Origin: a bacterium
GTDB taxonomy: Bacteria; Cyanobacteriota; Vampirovibrionia; Gastranaerophilales; JAILCC01
Length of the DNA: 64,000 nt
NCBI GenBank assembly: GCA_024680555.1
Contig: JAILCC010000013.1
Coordinates: 1-64,000 of the forward strand
Direction of reading: 5' to 3'
Positions 16,601-26,969 of the stretch are shown here, one piece after another. Both the position numbers and the translations under genes were made by a program. Within the stretch, counting starts at the first letter, position 1. Each line of letters begins with the position of its first letter. The notes under the pieces were generated by a model. That model did no database searches, was not told where the DNA came from, and worked only from the letters and a program-made list of their open reading frames with translations.

Positions 16601-19600
16601 GGAATTTACCGTAACAACAGAAAACGGTACAAGAACGTATCATATTAATTATTATGATCACGAACCCGTTGTTGAACATGAAACGCACAGATATGCAGAC
16701 AGAACAGAAACAATATGGCGTTATTATTATGTAGAAGGCGCATTAAGAAGAGAAGAAGTAAACGTATTATACAATAACAATACTTATAAATATACAACAA
16801 ATGAATATGCGGAAGACGGTTTAAATACTCGCAGAATAATTGCAGAAACAGATGTTGACGGAAATTATACTAAATCATGGTATGAACTGGATAAAGACAA
16901 CAAACTGTATTTAGATTGCAAGCATTATAACGGTGTAGATGCCAATGGTGATAAATGCAACAGTTGGGAGTATTTCTATCAAAGCGGTGCTTTAAAGAAT
17001 AATGATATAGTAACTTATTACAAAGACGGAAGTTCGTATGGTGTTGAGAATACATGTACCGAAAGCGGTATGGTAAAAACCAAAATCGAGATTGCGAACG
17101 ATACCATGGGTAATTATACAAAGTTATGGTATGAATTAGACGAAAATAATGACCTTTACGCTAGTTGCAGCCATTCTGTAGTGAAAGATGCTGAAAATAA
17201 AGGAATAAATATTTGGGAATATTTCTATGTGGACGGTTCCGTAAAGAGCAAAGATATAACTACAACCTTTGTTAATGGTGATACTCATAATGTTTATGAA
17301 GCATATACTAAAGACGGAACGGTAAAATCAAGAACAGAAACCGAAAATATTGATGAAGGACATTATACAAAGGTTTGGTACGATTTAGACAACAACAACG
17401 AACTGTACGTATCAACAAAACATAATACGGTTACAAATGAAGACGGAACAAAGTTTAATACTTGGGAGTACTATTATGAGGACGGCAGTGTTAACAAAAC
17501 AGAAACGTATGTTGAAGAAGTTAACGGCATAAAGAAAAATGAAATAATAACTGCACATGTAAGAGGCGAAAAAACGAGTACAATCGCTGATATAGATAAT
17601 CATGGTATTACTGCGGAAAATACTGTTACAACGGTTGAACACAATAGTGATTCAACGATAAAGAAATTTACTGTTGTATCCGGAACAAGTATGGTAGAGG
17701 GATTAATAAATTACTATGACACTGATGACTACTATGTACACAGATATGAAGACGGTGCAAGTATTTGGGAATACTTTAGAGCTGACAAAACCATAAAAGC
17801 CAGAGAAATACTTTATTCTAATGGTAACGCTTTAGATGAGAAATATGACCATAATGGAAAAACAATATCAAAGACAGAAACAATTGTATCTGAGCAAGGA
17901 ACGACAAAAACATGGTCAGAATTAAATGCTGATAACGAATTATATGTTACAACCCGCCATTATACAGGGGTTGATAAAAATGGAGATAAAGTAAACGAGT
18001 GGGATTATTATTACGAAAACCACTCTGTAAAGAGCAACGATATTGTAACTTATTACAAAGACGGAAGTTCGTATGCTGTTGAAAATCAATATACTGAAAA
18101 CGGAACGGTTAAATCTAAAATAGAAACAGCTTGGGATACCATGGGCAATTATGCCAAATTATGGTATGAACTTGATGAAAATAATGAGTTGTATGTTGAT
18201 TGCAGCCACTTCTCGGTAAAAGATGCTGAAAATAATGGTATAAATATCTGGCAGTATCACTATACTGATGGTTCCGTAAAGAGCAAAGATATAACTACAA
18301 CCTTTGTTAACGGTGATTATTACAATATTACCGAGTATTATACAAAAGAGGGAATGGTAAAATCCAAAACCGAAACCGAAAATATCGATGAAGGGCATTA
18401 TACAAGATTATGGTATGACTTGGATGATAATAACAAGTTGTATGTATCAACAAAACATCATACCGATACCTATGCTGACGGAACAAAATTAAATACTTGG
18501 GAGTATTTATATCCCGATGGCAGTGTAAAGAAGACAGACATATATACTGAAGAAGTTAACGGCATAAAGAAAAACGAAGAAATTAAAAATTATGCAATAG
18601 GTGAAAAGGCTACCACGATTGTCGCAATAGATAATCATGATATTACTGCTGCAAATACTGTTACAACGGTAGAACATAACGAAGATACAACGGTGAAAAA
18701 ATTCGTAGTTGTGTCAGGTAATAGTATGGTTGAAGGCTTAATAAACTACTACGATAGTGATGACTATTATGTACACAGGTATGAAGACGGTGCAAGTATA
18801 TGGGAATACTTCAGGGCTGATAAAACCATAAAGTCCAGAGAGATATATTATGCTAACGGAGAAAGTTTAAATGAAAAATATGACCACAATGGCAAGACGA
18901 TATCAAGGACTAAAACTGAAAAATCAGCAACCGGAACAATAACCAGAACTTGGGAAGAATTGGATGCTAACAATGAATTATATGTAGTAACACGTCATTA
19001 TTACGGTTTGGATAGTAACGGAAACAAAACGAATGAATGGGATTATTATTATGAAGACCATTCTTTGAAGAACAAAGATGTATCAACGTATTACAGCGAT
19101 GGTAGTTCAAGACATGTTGAAGATGAATATACGCAAAGTGGTATTCACAAGCGCAGTATTGTTGCCGAGTATGATAAAGACGGCAACTATAGAAAAACTT
19201 GGAATGAGTTAAATGAAAAGAACGAGTTGTATTTGGAATGCGAGCATTATAACGGAGTAGATGACCAAGGTGATAAATGCAATAGCTGGAAATATTACAG
19301 ACCGGATAACACATTGAAATCCATTGATGTAACAACTTATTATACCGACGGCAGTAATAATAACCTTTCTGAAAGATATGCCGAAGATGGAATCACTGTT
19401 ATAGACAGAACTCGTTCTGCTACACATGCTGATGGGCATTATATAAGAGAATGGTATGATTTAGATGCCAATGGCAATATATACAGAAGTACCGTTCATA
19501 CGACAACAACTGATGCGAACGGTGCAAGCGTAAATACTTGGGAATACTATTACACAGATGGTGTTACCGTTAAATCACAAGAGCAAAGAATAAATCGTAC

Positions 19601-22600
19601 TGACGGAACTGTTGAAGAAACTGTTACTAGATATGATACTGCAGGTAATATTACTTATAAGTCAGTCTATACACAAGATTCTGAAACGACTCAAACTGTT
19701 TACTATTTGCGCAACGAAGCAACAGGTGAACTCTATAAGAGTCGTGTAGATAAAAAAGTTTCAAGAGTTTCCGATGACGGAACAAAAAATCAAAACGATA
19801 TTGATTATTATCCCGATGGTGTAACCAAAAAACAAGAAAGAATTGATATAAGGTATCCGAACGGCAGCAGGCATGAAGAAAATATTAACTATTCTCCTGA
19901 CGAAACAATAACTGGCAAAACTCTTGAGGAAAGAGATGTTTCCGGAAATACTTTATATGTAAGATACGTTCTTGACGATAACGGTAATCTTTATGCTATT
20001 GAAAAACGTTATCACCATTATGATGAAGCCGGTAATAGAATTGACAGAACAGAAACATATTATGATGACGGTTCATTGAAATCATTTAGTGAAACGATAA
20101 GAGATGTGAGCGGTCATACGACAACCAGGTCGCATGAAAACTATGCTAAAGGTACTGTTCAAGGCGAAATCGGAGAAGACGTATTCAAGAGCGGCTTCTA
20201 CGAAGAAGAGATAGATGGTGAAATCGTCCGTGTTCACTACACTGGTGGCGCAAGAACGACGGGTAAAGTCGGAGATATTATGTACAAGAACGGACTTCCC
20301 GCAAATGGTGACGTGAATAATAGCCTTTACAAAAACGGTATTTTGGACACCACTAATCAAATATATGACGGCAGATTATATCTGGGCGGTTCTATTCCTA
20401 AGGGTTATGCGAGATATACTGCTGATGGTGATGTTGAAAAACTTTATAACAACGGTATTTTGTATACCGGCAAATGCAATGAAGATATGTTGATGTATGA
20501 AAGCGGCTTGGTCCTCTCCGGTATTAGCTCGGTTAACCAAAAACTCTACAAAGACGGTATTGTTGATATAACAAAACAAGATTATGAAGGCCGTTTGTAC
20601 AAGAACGGTGTACTTCAAACCAAAACACAAGAGTTTGAAGTAGGCGGAGTTACAAGGTTATATATCGGTGGCTACTTTGCCTCAGACAAACCAGAATACA
20701 CTCTAAAAGTTACAGATGATACAAAACTGTTCTTGAACGGTGTTTGGGCAACTGACAGAGATTTTTATGAATACAATCAAAACAGACAACTGTTTATTAA
20801 CGGTGTACTTTCTAAAAATCCTGAAGATGAGTACAATAACCATTTATACAGAAATGGTGAAAAAGTTTACGGTTGGGCTGTATCAGGTTCTACTAAGCTG
20901 TATGCTAACGGTGAATTGTATACCGAAAAAACTGCTTATGACGGTAAATTGTTTAATGAAGGCTCTTTGGATACTGTTGACCAAGCTTATAACTGCTACT
21001 TATACATTGGCGGATATCTTTCCACAACCAAGCGTGATTTTGAAAATAAATTGTACGGCGAAGACGGCAGACTGGACACAACTACGCAGGGCTTTGTCGT
21101 TAACGGTACAGACAGATTGTACATAGACGGTGAGTTTGCGCAAAATACCCCTGCTTATGCACTCAAAACCGATACAACGGTAAAATTGTATAAAGACGGT
21201 GTATTCGCTTCAAATGAGGCTGAATATGAATTTGAATACTATTATTTTGAAAATGGTGTTCTTTCTAATAAGAGTGATGTTACTTTAGGCAGTGGCAAAA
21301 GATATCTGAAAGGTCTGTTGGTAGAAGAACGAGGCTACAATACCTATGTTGGCGGTGAACCGTATACAGGCGACCTTGACGGTGTTCATTATGAAAGAGG
21401 TGTCCATGAGGATGGCATAGATCCAAACACAGGCAAATATTGGCTTGAGGGTATGCCTGCCGACGGTATTGTGGAAATCGAAGGTCAAAAACGACTCTAC
21501 AACAACGGCGATTGGAATCAGGCTGAAGAAGCAGAATGGCGTGAATATGAAGACGGAAAGTATAAATATTATCTGTTTGAAAATGGTGTTCTCTCTACTG
21601 CTGAATTGAAATTATCCAAAACTAACAAATTATATACAAACGGTGTCCTTACTAGCGGCAGAATAGAATACGGCTCGGGTAGTGATATGCGAGTGTTCTA
21701 CAATGGCGAATGGGCAAACGGATATTTACCTGTCGAAACAGGTGATACAAACTATTATATAAATGGTAGAGTTTCTGATCCGTCTAATCCCGACATACCG
21801 GGAGTTGATCCGGATGCTGAAATTACTGGTGGTGTGCAAGCTTCTTCCGCTGCGGCAACAAAAGCTAAAAGTATTATTTCAACATTGGTTGCTTCTTTGC
21901 CCGAGGGCATTTCCTACCACAATACATACGCTGCTGACGACATAAAAGATGCAACGATATATGATGCTGTATATACCGGAAGCAACTTGACTTCATTTAC
22001 TGTAAAATTACCGCTGGTTGTTCCATCTACAGGTACAACGGCAGTACATTATAACGTTACATATTCAGGTTCTAACGTAGCAACAATAACTGAACAGGTA
22101 TATAGTGAAAATGTCTATTCAATGGCATATAGCGGAACGGATTCTTACAATACACACAACTATAGTGCTTGCAGATATTATTATGAAGGCGGAAAAGTTT
22201 CTAAAGTTGAAGACATGTCGAACGCTAATACTTATGCATATTCTTATTCTTATGCCGGTGATACGGAAGATTCCACAATTACATATATAGAATACGATTC
22301 GGATGATAACCCCAAATATATGAGATTAATAGGTGAATCGGCTGTTATATACAACTATGCTTCAAATGATACAAGAAACCATATTACTCAAGGTGATATG
22401 AGTTCTGTTAACCATACGGACAATCATTCTACCGCTTATGAAGCAAGCCAGTATGAGTACAGAACAATTCACAGTGGCGACCACAGTGCGGCTTTGACAG
22501 TTTCTCATAGTAATATGATGACTTACTCTCAATCCCTCAGCGATAGTTCGACTTTTTCAACAAGTGTATTTGATGGTGATTTGCTGACGAAGAGAACACA

Positions 22601-25600
22601 AGTAAGTTCTGAGGGTTCAAATTATACGATTGAATGTACGTATAATTCCAAAAACCAACTTTTGACAGAAAAGTGTATAAATGGTGGAAGTTATGTGGGT
22701 GATACTTCATATGACAGCATTTCATTTGTATATGGCAGCTGTTCTACTGCAACTTATACCGTAACATATACTTATAATGCAATGGATTTGCCGTCCAAAG
22801 TTACTCAAACAGACGATTACGGAAATGTAATCAGAACCATTGACTACACATATAATACGGATAAATTGTATGCTACGGTAACAATGACTGATACAGACGG
22901 AAGTGTTGTAACCAAAGAATATAAGTATAATGACGATAAAATGATTAAGGAATACAAATATACCGATAAATACGGACAAGTTACAACAACAACGTATGAA
23001 TATAATTCCGCAAAATTACCCAAGACTATTTCTCAAACAAAGGATACAGAAGTTACTACCGTAGAATATACATACAATAGTAAAGGTCAAATTGTTGCGG
23101 AACATTCGGAAACAAATACAAGCGGTAGCGGTACTCAAATTGTTAACGACAAAGAGTATCGTTATGATACGAATGCAAGACTTGTATATGAAAAATCTGA
23201 ATCAAAAACAAAATATGATTCCCAAGAAGAATATACTATTACATCCTCTTCAACCACTACGTATAGCAGATATGATAACGGTGATTATCAATCAATTACT
23301 ACAATTGAAGATAATGCCAGCGAAACAACTACAAGTGTTAAAGAATATGATACAAACGGTTTCTTGGTTGCAGAAAGAATTGATGAAGTCGGTAAGTACA
23401 GTTCCGAAGATAATATGTCCAGACAAATAGCGTATACCTATGATGCAGACGGCTATATGACAAGAAAGGTTGTTACGGGAACGAATGCTCATACCGAAAC
23501 CTATACGTACCATGATAATAATAATGTTGCTTCCTATACGAATACTTCACCTACAGGTGGAACTACGCTTATAAATTATGATAATAAGGGTAAGATAACA
23601 ACAAAAACAACTACAAGAGGTGAAGATTCAGTTACGGAAACATACACATACACAACTAACGGTTCTATCGCACAAATCAATTCAAGCGACGGCTCATATA
23701 CTCATTATACTTATGATGCAAAAGGTATGTTGTCCGGAATTGCTACTAAAGAGTCAGAAGGAACGGAAAAGACAGAAACATACACTTACGATTCCGCAGG
23801 AAGATTGTCTAAGATTGAAATAGACGGCGAAGTTAAAAAAGAAATTACTTATGATTCAAAAGGTGTAAAACTTACGGAAAAAGAGTATGTGGCTGAATCA
23901 AGCTATTATGGTATGTACACAGTTCCTGCTCATACTATTGAAAAACGATATAATTCTCATGGTCAAATTACTTATGATTCAACAGTATACACACCGGAAG
24001 GTGATTACTATAAAACAACCAGCACAACTTATGAGTATGATTCGACTAATGGCAATCTGTTAAAACAAGAAAAAAAAGATAAGGACGGTAACGTTATCGA
24101 AAGATATACCTATGAGTATTCGGGTAGGATTAAAACAAAGCAAACATATTATGCTACCAGTGTGTCTGGATATTATTTCGATAATGAGGGTAATTACGAA
24201 TATGGTTCAGCTGAGCATACCGTAGTAAGTACATATAATCCGACCGATGGCAAGTTAACAAGTGAAACCGTTACGAGAAACGGTCAGGAAATGAAATATA
24301 CAACATACTATTCTGACGGAAGAACAACACATACGCAAAGAGTTATATCCGCTCGTTATAGTTATGAAGAAGGAGGATATGCTCCTATAAAGACTGAAAC
24401 TACATATAACGAGCACGGCGCAGAAACACTTATTGTACAATCAAATGTCGACGGAAGTATTGTGCAGGAAAGAACTACTAACGAATATTATGAAGATGGT
24501 ACGACGCTAAAAACCAAAACCCATTGGGATTATCATGGTGACAGTATTACGGATGAAGAATATCCTACAACGTATATCCCATCTACTACGGTAACGCAAT
24601 ACAATATAAAAGGAAAAATTACATCCGAAGTTGAAACGAATGAACGTGGCGAAAAAGTTTCGGGCGAATATAATGAATATTATGATGATAATGAAACAAT
24701 AGCCAAACAGACAGAATATTCAAGAAGAGGTTTCAATCTTGATAATTATTCAGGAATTTCGGCAACAAGAATACAAGAATATGATGCAAATTCTAATTTG
24801 ACTTCAGATGTATATAAAGAAGGCGATGCAACCGTTAATACGAGTGCCGAAATACTGCGAAGAGTAGATTATACATATAACGGTAATCAAACAACAATTG
24901 TTACCTATGCAAAAAGAGGTGATAGCTATTATGATTATGATAAAGGTGAATATGCATATATTCCGACCGAGGAAACTATGACATATAAAACACTTTCTGA
25001 AACAACTGAATATGGAACGCATGATACTGATTATACAATAAGTGATGTTAAGTATGATGTTTCAGATAGAAGCAATCCGGTCAAGATGATTGAAGTAACA
25101 AAGATTTATGCATCAGATGACAGTCCGCAAGTAATTAAGCAGGAGACATATAATTACCATGCAAGAGCAATTTCTTCGTCAGATTATATACCGACAAAAA
25201 CTACAATCGAATATACTGCCTCAGGACGTGTAACACATAGTATTGAAATAAATACTAATAATAATGGAAAATTATATGAAACTACAAATGAATACTATGA
25301 TGATGAAAATGAAACCCTGAAAAAAGAAACGTATTATGATTATCAGGGTATCAGCGATTATAGTTCGGAAGGGCATGTTTATTCTCCTACAATAACCGTA
25401 TCAGAATATAATATTGCAGGAAAAATAACAAATACTACCAAATCGAACGCTACTACCAATGAAAAAATGACCGAAACTACGAACGAGTATTTTGATGATA
25501 ATACGACAATAAAGAAAAAGACAGAGTATAATTATCACGGTCAGAGCAAATACGAGGATGGCGAGTATGTTTATACTCCTACAACAACCGTAACCGAATA

Positions 25601-26861
25601 TAATACTCAAAATAAAATCACACACAACATAAAAACCGCAGATGGAGTTAAACTTTCCGAAACAATCAATACATATCAAACAGATGGTATTACATTACAG
25701 AAAAAAATTGTTTATACTACGAATACTTATGTGTCCTACTATAGCAATGTTGATGTAACGGAAATAACCGATTACGATGCTGATAGCCGAATTACATCTG
25801 CCGTGACGAGACTCGGAGATAATACCGTAAATGAAACCGGTGATTTGCTTATGAGTACCACTTATGTTTATGACGGTAATAAAATTACCCAAACAGATTA
25901 TGTGACGCGCGGCGGTTCCGATTATGTCGGCGGTGAAACCGTATATTATCCGACAGAAACGCAAAAAGAATATTTGAGCTTTGGTAATTCATATAACGAT
26001 AAAGTTTTGCGTCAAACATCATATAAATATGATTCGGCTGATACAACGCAAAAAACAAAAACAGAAGAAACTATCAATACGTGGGATAATCTTGAAAATC
26101 CGACACGAATTACCCAAAAAACACAATATAATTATCGTGGCGAATACATGTATGATAGAGATACCGCTACTCACAGTTATGTTCCGACTATCACGACTAC
26201 TCAATATAATGAAGATTCAAGAGAAATAAGTACCAGTGAAGTAACTGCAGACGGTACAAACAAAAAACTTCATGAAACAATAAATACATACTATCCGGGT
26301 AAATCTCAAAAGAGTGAACAGTCTGTATATGACTATGAAGGTGAATACTCAGGTGCAAGTACATACGTTCCGACTACTACCGTAAGAAGGTGGAATGAAC
26401 AAGGAAACAAAACGTATGAACGAGAAACCTCCGAAGACGGAAACAATACAATATATAATGACTACAGCTGTACGTACTATGACGGCGGTGTAATGAAGAA
26501 TGTCGAAATATCCACAAATTCTTCAGGCGTAACAACGACAACAGAATATTATAATATTACCAAGTATGATTATGGCACTTCGCAACTGCAAAAATCAGTA
26601 GAGAAGAAAGACAGTACTGGTACCGTAACGGAATCGACAAGTTATACGTATCATGATAACAAAGAAAAAGCTACGGAAACAGTATATAAACGGAGTGGCT
26701 TGTCCTGGACATATACTGTTGGTGCATACAAATATTACTACAATACTAAAGTGCCGACACATGTTTACATTGAGTATGATTTGGACGGTGATATTACAAA
26801 AATCGAGGTAAAAGATGATGCCGGCAATACGATTGAACCGACCAACGTGTATGATGCATAA
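13668..26861 (+). CDS. Giant multi-repeat protein (RTX-like, LYxNG, WEYYY and YD-type repeats)
   Basis: One uninterrupted 4,397-residue frame of no named family. Approximate regions: 1-170, acidic unique start without signal peptide; 170-305, RTX-like glycine/aspartate repeats (GGSGNDNITATG); 325-460, repeats of the form DxxGYN; 461-925, LYxNGxLxTG repeats; 970-2160, long repeats around NTWEYYYEDGSVKSK arranged in ~343-residue superunits; 2165-2705, a second LYxNG block; 3020-4397, tyrosine/threonine-rich YD (Rhs-like) repeats such as YTYNAMDLPSKV and TTTVTEYN. Tyr, Asp, Asn, Gly and Thr dominate and Cys is rare. No toxin domain, LPxTG or pilin motif is seen at either end. ATG at 13668 follows AGGAG by 7 nt. 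A FliA-type promoter suggests co-expression with motility or surface genes; a secreted or surface fibre is the likeliest reading, but the export route is unknown. Confidence 0.85.
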   Translation: MPDVNNLGKRIVNYAEVNKIEQDEAKKALEKEDTRQDEEGVSGIETFDADESVIAEQEYKAMIDRLRLAGKLETINLVDSDGNDLGISVLVNKSETGANYSYTFKDNKLTINANKCIVSIGVNENLTDAAAIDAAKQNAANIEVVFSGVHVKLNSDVAVKQITSSAINAIINGSNDADTIISTGMNTTVNARGGNDTVVSKGMKDVVRGGSGNDNITATGMGSNVFGTEGRNTISANGVGMFIDSGKGESTLNVHGNSIAISGGVSGNNQINAQGQDIKVISGNASNDITLSGTNVSVEYDNETTGDVNTADKIVINGETVQEKVIDEANGFDANGYRTVSDGKGGTRKLNYNGYDANGYNIDGYNAQGYNARGLDKDNYNIDGYKAVTGTDGETRLVDKDGYDQDGYNPDKIGTDEYYKGDYNEYGFDENGYDKDGYNMWGVDRNGNSQVHNDGFDANGRLWQNGKLYTGIYSVNNLMYEKGDLLTGVSSVDQKLYKSGELDKVKQDYKGKLYTDGSLDTTKQDFNNVLYIGGSKSTNPEDEFERKLYHNGSLTTGTILSSTNKLYTNGSLAPGLIQYSGNNLWYNNGELANGKIGDKYFEGGVEKDEPEHPENGIDALGRRWINNELANDVIVDETEKTYEGTTEKATLKEYHLYDGGFLSTEENKVVNDNGKKYLFYKGSLVQGEYLYKQDDVEILFQQGTPASGLVTYGEKTYYNGYKADGAIYENGVPTLYAQGNVDTTEKLVPNINNPYTNKTETVLFKDGTIASGLETFGGVTYYNGTPATGEYNGSTYENGQKVTGKVVADDGKLYVDGDLADGTQEHDDKLYVDGVKTNVAETEHDGKLYLSGEKATGTQVSNTNVLYIDGEKAAGNQEYNGTLYVDGERAQGVVGEYHYTDGQLTNGTVNGVEYVGGEVAFNPATAVEATEDVVTAVVNLAMKVSASFGAEIQNVAASTTEGVSLVNVKYTDDGSAIKEFTVTTENGTRTYHINYYDHEPVVEHETHRYADRTETIWRYYYVEGALRREEVNVLYNNNTYKYTTNEYAEDGLNTRRIIAETDVDGNYTKSWYELDKDNKLYLDCKHYNGVDANGDKCNSWEYFYQSGALKNNDIVTYYKDGSSYGVENTCTESGMVKTKIEIANDTMGNYTKLWYELDENNDLYASCSHSVVKDAENKGINIWEYFYVDGSVKSKDITTTFVNGDTHNVYEAYTKDGTVKSRTETENIDEGHYTKVWYDLDNNNELYVSTKHNTVTNEDGTKFNTWEYYYEDGSVNKTETYVEEVNGIKKNEIITAHVRGEKTSTIADIDNHGITAENTVTTVEHNSDSTIKKFTVVSGTSMVEGLINYYDTDDYYVHRYEDGASIWEYFRADKTIKAREILYSNGNALDEKYDHNGKTISKTETIVSEQGTTKTWSELNADNELYVTTRHYTGVDKNGDKVNEWDYYYENHSVKSNDIVTYYKDGSSYAVENQYTENGTVKSKIETAWDTMGNYAKLWYELDENNELYVDCSHFSVKDAENNGINIWQYHYTDGSVKSKDITTTFVNGDYYNITEYYTKEGMVKSKTETENIDEGHYTRLWYDLDDNNKLYVSTKHHTDTYADGTKLNTWEYLYPDGSVKKTDIYTEEVNGIKKNEEIKNYAIGEKATTIVAIDNHDITAANTVTTVEHNEDTTVKKFVVVSGNSMVEGLINYYDSDDYYVHRYEDGASIWEYFRADKTIKSREIYYANGESLNEKYDHNGKTISRTKTEKSATGTITRTWEELDANNELYVVTRHYYGLDSNGNKTNEWDYYYEDHSLKNKDVSTYYSDGSSRHVEDEYTQSGIHKRSIVAEYDKDGNYRKTWNELNEKNELYLECEHYNGVDDQGDKCNSWKYYRPDNTLKSIDVTTYYTDGSNNNLSERYAEDGITVIDRTRSATHADGHYIREWYDLDANGNIYRSTVHTTTTDANGASVNTWEYYYTDGVTVKSQEQRINRTDGTVEETVTRYDTAGNITYKSVYTQDSETTQTVYYLRNEATGELYKSRVDKKVSRVSDDGTKNQNDIDYYPDGVTKKQERIDIRYPNGSRHEENINYSPDETITGKTLEERDVSGNTLYVRYVLDDNGNLYAIEKRYHHYDEAGNRIDRTETYYDDGSLKSFSETIRDVSGHTTTRSHENYAKGTVQGEIGEDVFKSGFYEEEIDGEIVRVHYTGGARTTGKVGDIMYKNGLPANGDVNNSLYKNGILDTTNQIYDGRLYLGGSIPKGYARYTADGDVEKLYNNGILYTGKCNEDMLMYESGLVLSGISSVNQKLYKDGIVDITKQDYEGRLYKNGVLQTKTQEFEVGGVTRLYIGGYFASDKPEYTLKVTDDTKLFLNGVWATDRDFYEYNQNRQLFINGVLSKNPEDEYNNHLYRNGEKVYGWAVSGSTKLYANGELYTEKTAYDGKLFNEGSLDTVDQAYNCYLYIGGYLSTTKRDFENKLYGEDGRLDTTTQGFVVNGTDRLYIDGEFAQNTPAYALKTDTTVKLYKDGVFASNEAEYEFEYYYFENGVLSNKSDVTLGSGKRYLKGLLVEERGYNTYVGGEPYTGDLDGVHYERGVHEDGIDPNTGKYWLEGMPADGIVEIEGQKRLYNNGDWNQAEEAEWREYEDGKYKYYLFENGVLSTAELKLSKTNKLYTNGVLTSGRIEYGSGSDMRVFYNGEWANGYLPVETGDTNYYINGRVSDPSNPDIPGVDPDAEITGGVQASSAAATKAKSIISTLVASLPEGISYHNTYAADDIKDATIYDAVYTGSNLTSFTVKLPLVVPSTGTTAVHYNVTYSGSNVATITEQVYSENVYSMAYSGTDSYNTHNYSACRYYYEGGKVSKVEDMSNANTYAYSYSYAGDTEDSTITYIEYDSDDNPKYMRLIGESAVIYNYASNDTRNHITQGDMSSVNHTDNHSTAYEASQYEYRTIHSGDHSAALTVSHSNMMTYSQSLSDSSTFSTSVFDGDLLTKRTQVSSEGSNYTIECTYNSKNQLLTEKCINGGSYVGDTSYDSISFVYGSCSTATYTVTYTYNAMDLPSKVTQTDDYGNVIRTIDYTYNTDKLYATVTMTDTDGSVVTKEYKYNDDKMIKEYKYTDKYGQVTTTTYEYNSAKLPKTISQTKDTEVTTVEYTYNSKGQIVAEHSETNTSGSGTQIVNDKEYRYDTNARLVYEKSESKTKYDSQEEYTITSSSTTTYSRYDNGDYQSITTIEDNASETTTSVKEYDTNGFLVAERIDEVGKYSSEDNMSRQIAYTYDADGYMTRKVVTGTNAHTETYTYHDNNNVASYTNTSPTGGTTLINYDNKGKITTKTTTRGEDSVTETYTYTTNGSIAQINSSDGSYTHYTYDAKGMLSGIATKESEGTEKTETYTYDSAGRLSKIEIDGEVKKEITYDSKGVKLTEKEYVAESSYYGMYTVPAHTIEKRYNSHGQITYDSTVYTPEGDYYKTTSTTYEYDSTNGNLLKQEKKDKDGNVIERYTYEYSGRIKTKQTYYATSVSGYYFDNEGNYEYGSAEHTVVSTYNPTDGKLTSETVTRNGQEMKYTTYYSDGRTTHTQRVISARYSYEEGGYAPIKTETTYNEHGAETLIVQSNVDGSIVQERTTNEYYEDGTTLKTKTHWDYHGDSITDEEYPTTYIPSTTVTQYNIKGKITSEVETNERGEKVSGEYNEYYDDNETIAKQTEYSRRGFNLDNYSGISATRIQEYDANSNLTSDVYKEGDATVNTSAEILRRVDYTYNGNQTTIVTYAKRGDSYYDYDKGEYAYIPTEETMTYKTLSETTEYGTHDTDYTISDVKYDVSDRSNPVKMIEVTKIYASDDSPQVIKQETYNYHARAISSSDYIPTKTTIEYTASGRVTHSIEINTNNNGKLYETTNEYYDDENETLKKETYYDYQGISDYSSEGHVYSPTITVSEYNIAGKITNTTKSNATTNEKMTETTNEYFDDNTTIKKKTEYNYHGQSKYEDGEYVYTPTTTVTEYNTQNKITHNIKTADGVKLSETINTYQTDGITLQKKIVYTTNTYVSYYSNVDVTEITDYDADSRITSAVTRLGDNTVNETGDLLMSTTYVYDGNKITQTDYVTRGGSDYVGGETVYYPTETQKEYLSFGNSYNDKVLRQTSYKYDSADTTQKTKTEETINTWDNLENPTRITQKTQYNYRGEYMYDRDTATHSYVPTITTTQYNEDSREISTSEVTADGTNKKLHETINTYYPGKSQKSEQSVYDYEGEYSGASTYVPTTTVRRWNEQGNKTYERETSEDGNNTIYNDYSCTYYDGGVMKNVEISTNSSGVTTTTEYYNITKYDYGTSQLQKSVEKKDSTGTVTESTSYTYHDNKEKATETVYKRSGLSWTYTVGAYKYYYNTKVPTHVYIEYDLDGDITKIEVKDDAGNTIEPTNVYDA
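16590..19690 (+). repeat. Three ~1,030-bp tandem superunits inside the giant gene
   Basis: Units opening with TTVEHN..T.KKF..VSG begin near 17626 and 18655, and a more divergent one near 16590, giving a period of about 1,030 bp (343 residues). Each contains about four ~85-residue subunits of the pattern KxNxWEYYxxDxSVKSxDI ... YxKxWYELDxNNELY. The second and third superunits are closest to each other, consistent with a recent tandem duplication. Confidence 0.75.
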
Positions 26862-26890
26862 AGTAAACTAATAGCATAAAATTTGTACAA

Positions 26891-26921
26891 AAACTGAAGC
26901 GTATTTGCGCTTCAGTTTTTT
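26891..26921 (+). terminator. Terminator after the 4,397-residue gene
   Basis: AAACTGAAGCG (26891-26901) and CGCTTCAGTTT (26908-26918), 11-bp stem, 6-nt loop, T-run. Confidence 0.92.
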
Positions 26922-26969
26922 GTCATGGGTGCTATTTGTAAAAAGTTCTTAATAATTAGCGGAAAAAAT

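Noticed and set aside
16590-19690. CRISPR-like array or satellite repeat
   Set aside because: The repeats are in-frame protein-coding units of about 255 bp within 1,030-bp superunits, without short conserved repeats and unique spacers.
13668-26861. Many medium-length open frames on the opposite strand and in other frames of the giant gene, for example 20740-21126
   Set aside because: They lack ribosome binding sites, read as low-complexity Cys/Ile/Phe-rich text typical of the complement of repeat codons, and are fully covered by the long real frame.
22740-26861. Rhs-type toxin system
   Set aside because: The YD-like repeats lack the RHS core closing motif and a variable C-terminal toxin, and no immunity gene follows; the next gene is separated by a terminator and its own promoter.
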